Below, one piece after another: positions 56,015-58,928 of a stretch of 58,928 bases of DNA (within the stretch, counting starts at the first letter, position 1; each line of letters begins with the position of its first letter). Under the pieces are notes generated by a model. The model made no database searches. It was given only the letters and a program-made list of their open reading frames with translations, and was not told the DNA's origin. Source of the DNA: Bacteroidota bacterium (GTDB taxonomy: Bacteria > Bacteroidota > Bacteroidia > B-17B0 > Aurantibacillaceae); NCBI GenBank assembly GCA_013697245.1, contig JACCXH010000061.1:1-58928 (forward strand). The letters run 5' to 3'. Made by a program: the position numbers and the translations under genes.

Positions 56015-56902
56015 CTATTCTTTTAGTTCCATAACCTCTTTCAGCAAAGGCGGAAGTTTTTTGGCTCCAATGTCGTCCGTGTAATGACTTAAAACACAAG
56101 AAACATATCGGCCACGAACTTCCGTTGTCACATAATAAATTATTAAAATGTTGCTACCACCCATTATAAATTGAGGTATAGTGATTTTTAATTTTCGTTT
56201 TAAAACTTTTGTCGGTTGTCCCTCAAACAGAATATCAACTTCCGTATCCTCCAAAACTTTACCCATTTTCAAATTGGCATTATTTGCTTTTTGTCCTGCG
56301 GTAATTTGTTTTGCTCTGTCAAGGCTACTTAACTCTGTCCAACTCATTTGTCCTTTGTCTGGGCATTGGATATTACGTATACCCCTCCATAAACAAGCTG
56401 GTCCTAAATTAATTCCGCGTCCGGCAAATTGAATTGTGTCTACTTGCATAGGAGTATAAATGTTCTTCGGAAGTGAATTTGATAGAATGGCTTCATAGAA
56501 TTCTCTTTCAATTGTTTTTACCCTGTCAGCAAGGGTTGAAAAACCTATTACTTTTATTTTTCCTTGTCCGCCAGAAATTAGATAATAGATAGAATGTGTT
56601 TTGCTTTCGCCATTTGTGTCGAGTGTCAATAGTATTTTTGCATTTGGAAATTCTGTGTCTTCATTAGCAATTGTTTCTTTTGGTATTGAAAATTTCTTTT
56701 TTACCTTATTAATGCCTTTTTCATCAAAATTGTATTCAAATACTTGCAAAAAAACATTATAACCTTCTGTGTCAAAAAAAGTCGCATTTGTCTGAACAAT
56801 GCCCTGCGCGTATGCAATTGTCGGCGAAACTTGATTGTTCTGTGCAAAAGTCAAAAGTGATATTAATGTCAATAACCATATTATCAAAGTCTGAATTTTC
56901 AT
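56015..56902 (-). CDS. Hypothetical secreted protein
   Basis: 295 residues. Signal peptide ending TFAQ (about 20). Mostly beta-strand with a patch GRGINLGPACLWRGI near 155-170 and single cysteines (CLW, CPD, SCVL). I recognise no family. No lipobox. The base composition matches its neighbours. ATG at 56902 has no Shine-Dalgarno. Confidence 0.65.
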   Translation of the reverse strand: MKIQTLIIWLLTLISLLTFAQNNQVSPTIAYAQGIVQTNATFFDTEGYNVFLQVFEYNFDEKGINKVKKKFSIPKETIANEDTEFPNAKILLTLDTNGESKTHSIYYLISGGQGKIKVIGFSTLADRVKTIEREFYEAILSNSLPKNIYTPMQVDTIQFAGRGINLGPACLWRGIRNIQCPDKGQMSWTELSSLDRAKQITAGQKANNANLKMGKVLEDTEVDILFEGQPTKVLKRKLKITIPQFIMGGSNILIIYYVTTEVRGRYVSCVLSHYTDDIGAKKLPPLLKEVMELKE

Positions 56903-57100
56903 TGTCGTGGGTTTGTCTGTAATTATTGCTGGTAACTAACATATTAGAGCACCTTTTACATCCTTAGTATGCTATTTTTAAATGGTTGGGTAATGTGTTT
57001 GGCTTTAATAGGCATCATAAATATACCAAAAATTTGCCTTTTTCCCATTAAGGGGAAAAAGCTGGCACAATTTTCCCATAAATAGTATTAAAATCTAATT

Positions 57101-57301
57101 ATGAAAAATTCAACTTATTTATTTGCTGTACTTATTAGTTTTACTTTTGGTTTAACCGCTTGCGATCACTACCGCGATAATGAGGATAACAATGCCAAAC
57201 TGCATCAGGAGATCCTTCCTAAAGGACAAAAATCTGATATTGATACTGTATCAACATTAACTATTGGTCAGGAAGATTCCATCTCTAATCCGCCTAAATA
57301 A
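57101..57301 (+). CDS. Small lipoprotein
   Basis: 66 residues. Signal peptide with lipobox GLTAC (about 17-21), then a short acidic, Asn/Asp-rich tail without recognisable domain. TAA at 57299. Function unknown. Confidence 0.65.
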   Translation: MKNSTYLFAVLISFTFGLTACDHYRDNEDNNAKLHQEILPKGQKSDIDTVSTLTIGQEDSISNPPK

Positions 57302-57341
57302 TTTAAATTATTTTGCCAATGTGTTGTAATATTAAACACAT

Positions 57342-57380
57342 AAAAAAAAGGTTGCTTTGAAAGAAGCAACCTTTTTTATG
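57342..57380. terminator. Bidirectional terminator
   Basis: AAAAGGTTGCTT (57346-57357) pairs with AAGCAACCTTTT (57364-57375), with runs of A and T on both sides. Lies between convergent genes. Confidence 0.88.
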
Positions 57381-57394
57381 AATACATGATCGCT

Positions 57395-57901
57395 TTAAGC
57401 GTTGTCTTTTCTAGTTACTTCTTCGAGTTTTTTAATATCAATTTTTTTCATGTCCATCATTACTTTCATAACCGGTCTTTCTTTTTCACCGTCTTCTTTA
57501 TGGATTAGATCCGGCAACATTGTAGGTACAACCTGCCATGAAACGCCATACTTATCTTTTAACCAACCACACTGCTGTGCTAACCGGTTTCCACCATTGG
57601 TAAGTTTTTCCCAGTAATGATCTACCTCTTCTTGGTTCTGGCAATTAACTATAATTGAAACAGCTTCGGTAAATTTAAATAACGGCCCACCGTTTAAAGC
57701 AACAAACCTTAAACCGTCTAATTCAAATTCAACAGTCATAATCATGCCATCGGGCATTTTATGGATCTCTTGTCCCTCTTTACCGTAATGTGTAATTCGA
57801 ATAATTCTTGAGTTCTTAAAAATAGAGATGTAAAAATCTACAGCTTCCATGGCTTCTTTCTCAAACCAAAGATTGACACTTAGTCTTTGCATGTTTGCCA
57901 T
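57395..57901 (-). CDS. VOC family protein (PhnB/3-demethylubiquinone-9 3-MT-like)
   Basis: 168 residues. LSVNLWFEKEAMEAVDFYIS, IFKNSRIIRITHYG, MTVEFELDGLRFVALNGGP and ending WQVVPTMLPDLI are the hallmarks of the PhnB-like subgroup. Most members have no known substrate. ATG start, no Shine-Dalgarno. Confidence 0.9.
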   Translation of the reverse strand: MANMQRLSVNLWFEKEAMEAVDFYISIFKNSRIIRITHYGKEGQEIHKMPDGMIMTVEFELDGLRFVALNGGPLFKFTEAVSIIVNCQNQEEVDHYWEKLTNGGNRLAQQCGWLKDKYGVSWQVVPTMLPDLIHKEDGEKERPVMKVMMDMKKIDIKKLEEVTRKDNA

Positions 57902-57927
57902 AATTAATATTAAAAAGTTGGAATTAT

Positions 57928-58779
57928 TTATTTAACAGATATGAGTTTCATCAACGCATCCAATTTTGGCGAGAGTACAATTTCTGTTCTTCTGTTTTTG
58001 GCTTTGCCTTCGGCTGTGTTATTATCTGCCACCGGAAAATATTCGCCTTTACCTGATGCTGTTAAACGGTGCGCATCCATTGTATATTCATTGGTTAATA
58101 ATCTAACTACATTGGTAGCCCTTGCAGCGCTTAGGTCCCAATTGTCCTTATAAATGGCGGTTTTAATAGGCACGTTATCTGTATGGCCTTCAATGGCAAT
58201 GCTTACATCAGCATTCTTATTTAACACTTCGGCTAATTTTTTTAAGGCTTCTTTTCCTTTTACTTCAACCGTTGCATCGCCCGATTTAAATAATAATTTA
58301 TCTGACATAGAAACGTATACTTTTCCGTTCTTCATTTCTACCGTCAATTCATCTGGGTTAAAGCCCAATAAAGCATTTTTTACAGAGGCATTTAAAACAG
58401 ATAGTATAGAATCCTGCTTTCTTAAAATAGATTCCAGCTCGCGTAAACGTAATTGTTTTTTATCAAGGTCCTCGTTAAGCTTGTTTAATTCTGAACCGGA
58501 AGTTTGCCTTAAATTATTGTATTTAATATTTAAAACATTATAATTTTCTTTCAGGTCGGCCAGTTCCTTATTAACAGAGGCTAATTGTGCCGCCTGCTGT
58601 TTGGTTTGATCGCATAAAGCGTCACGCTCTTCCAACGCCTGATTATAGCGTTTGCCATGGTATTTTTTTTTAGCGGTAATATCGCCACATTTTTTATGAG
58701 TAGCGCAAGAGGTCATAAATAAAAAAATAGCCGCTGTAATAAAGGTTACTCTTAAAAAGGTTAAACAAAAGGTTTTCAC
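57928..58779 (-). CDS. OmpA-family lipoprotein with coiled coil
   Basis: 283 residues. Lipobox TSC (about 24-26), a charged coiled coil (60-130, LKENYNVLNIKYNNLRQTSG), and an OmpA C-terminal domain (150-275) with AIEGHTDNVPI, NWDLSAARATNVVRLL and NRRTEIVLSP, the peptidoglycan-binding residues. Anchors the outer membrane to the wall. It resembles MotB-like wall-binding domains. Confidence 0.9.
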   Translation of the reverse strand: MKTFCLTFLRVTFITAAIFLFMTSCATHKKCGDITAKKKYHGKRYNQALEERDALCDQTKQQAAQLASVNKELADLKENYNVLNIKYNNLRQTSGSELNKLNEDLDKKQLRLRELESILRKQDSILSVLNASVKNALLGFNPDELTVEMKNGKVYVSMSDKLLFKSGDATVEVKGKEALKKLAEVLNKNADVSIAIEGHTDNVPIKTAIYKDNWDLSAARATNVVRLLTNEYTMDAHRLTASGKGEYFPVADNNTAEGKAKNRRTEIVLSPKLDALMKLISVK

Positions 58780-58801
58780 AATACTTTATTTTAATGGTTA
58801 T

Positions 58802-58851
58802 AAATCAATAGCGTCCTAAACGTTTTTTAAGACAAACAAAGCTATTGATTT
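58802..58851. repeat. 11-base inverted repeat upstream of the OmpA-family gene
   Basis: AAATCAATAGC (58802-58812) and GCTATTGATTT (58841-58851) with 28 bases between, of which GTC/GAC can also pair. Lies 23-72 bases upstream of the start codon, so it may be in the leader or promoter. Confidence 0.45.
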
Positions 58852-58928
58852 CATTACATAAATCACACATAATTTAACTTTTTCAAAAAAGAGCCCCTTG
58901 TAAAAATTCTTTTGGCGGATCATTATAC

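Overview
The window is AT-rich bacterial chromosome, most likely from a member of the Bacteroidota (Flavobacteriia-like; order not certain). Four things point there: a large surface protein with PKD repeats ending in a gliding-motility / type IX secretion C-terminal domain; promoters of the TTTG / TAnnTTTG type; almost no Shine-Dalgarno sequences in front of chromosomal genes; and typical families such as BT0820-like HAD phosphatases, DUF1304, carboxypeptidase-regulatory-like surface proteins and paired POT transporters.

Bases 1 to about 13,818 look like a genomic island whose right end lies at the 3' side of a tRNA-Leu(GAG) gene (13819-13899, minus). The island carries a tight five-gene plus-strand operon: a DrmD-like SNF2 helicase (cut by the left edge), a DrmMI-like adenine methylase, an unrecognised 319-residue protein, a TcmP-like protein and its DUF5131 (Gp37/Gp68, three-Cys) partner. 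Small minus-strand DNA-binding proteins follow, then a control region with four tandem 22-base repeats. The last part is a serine-recombinase operon (MerR-like regulator, 80-residue protein, large recombinase). Unlike its neighbours, this operon has perfect AGGAGG ribosome binding sites, and its recombinase frame runs through the tRNA terminator and the antisense strand of the tRNA. The DISARM core genes drmA, drmB and drmC are not in the window, so this is either the edge of a class 1 DISARM locus or a helicase-methylase system with unusual partners.

From 14,000 on the content is ordinary chromosome. It starts with rplS (L19), two POT peptide transporters and a lactonase. A set of small enzymes follows (two acetyltransferases, a COQ7-like ferritin-fold protein, VOC proteins, lipocalin), then efp. 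A heavily decayed archaemetzincin pseudogene, not previously apparent from open frames, fills the gap at 24547-25090. Next come a SRPBCC protein, a GT-C glycosyltransferase, a TerC-acyl-CoA carboxylase beta pair, an ABC-F ATPase with a 3-methyladenine glycosylase, and a secreted subtilase.

Bases 34,500-45,000 hold a Cys/Lys-rich exported peptide, a YqaE-like lipoprotein, an operon of gpmA, HAD phosphatase, map and an EEP-family protein, an ECF sigma/anti-sigma pair with a phased repeat array upstream, and the 1120-residue PKD surface protein. Bases 45,000-58,900 hold cytidine deaminase, an FAD oxidoreductase, a 963-residue protein with about 600 residues of Ala/Lys/Glu/Asp repeat, a methyltransferase, a coiled-coil lipoprotein, a bacilliredoxin, lpdA, an LD-carboxypeptidase, a PA2169-type stress protein and an OmpA-family lipoprotein.

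The most interesting points are the island operon, the junction of recombinase and tRNA, the 22-base repeats, the archaemetzincin pseudogene and the 21-base phased repeats upstream of the sigma factor.
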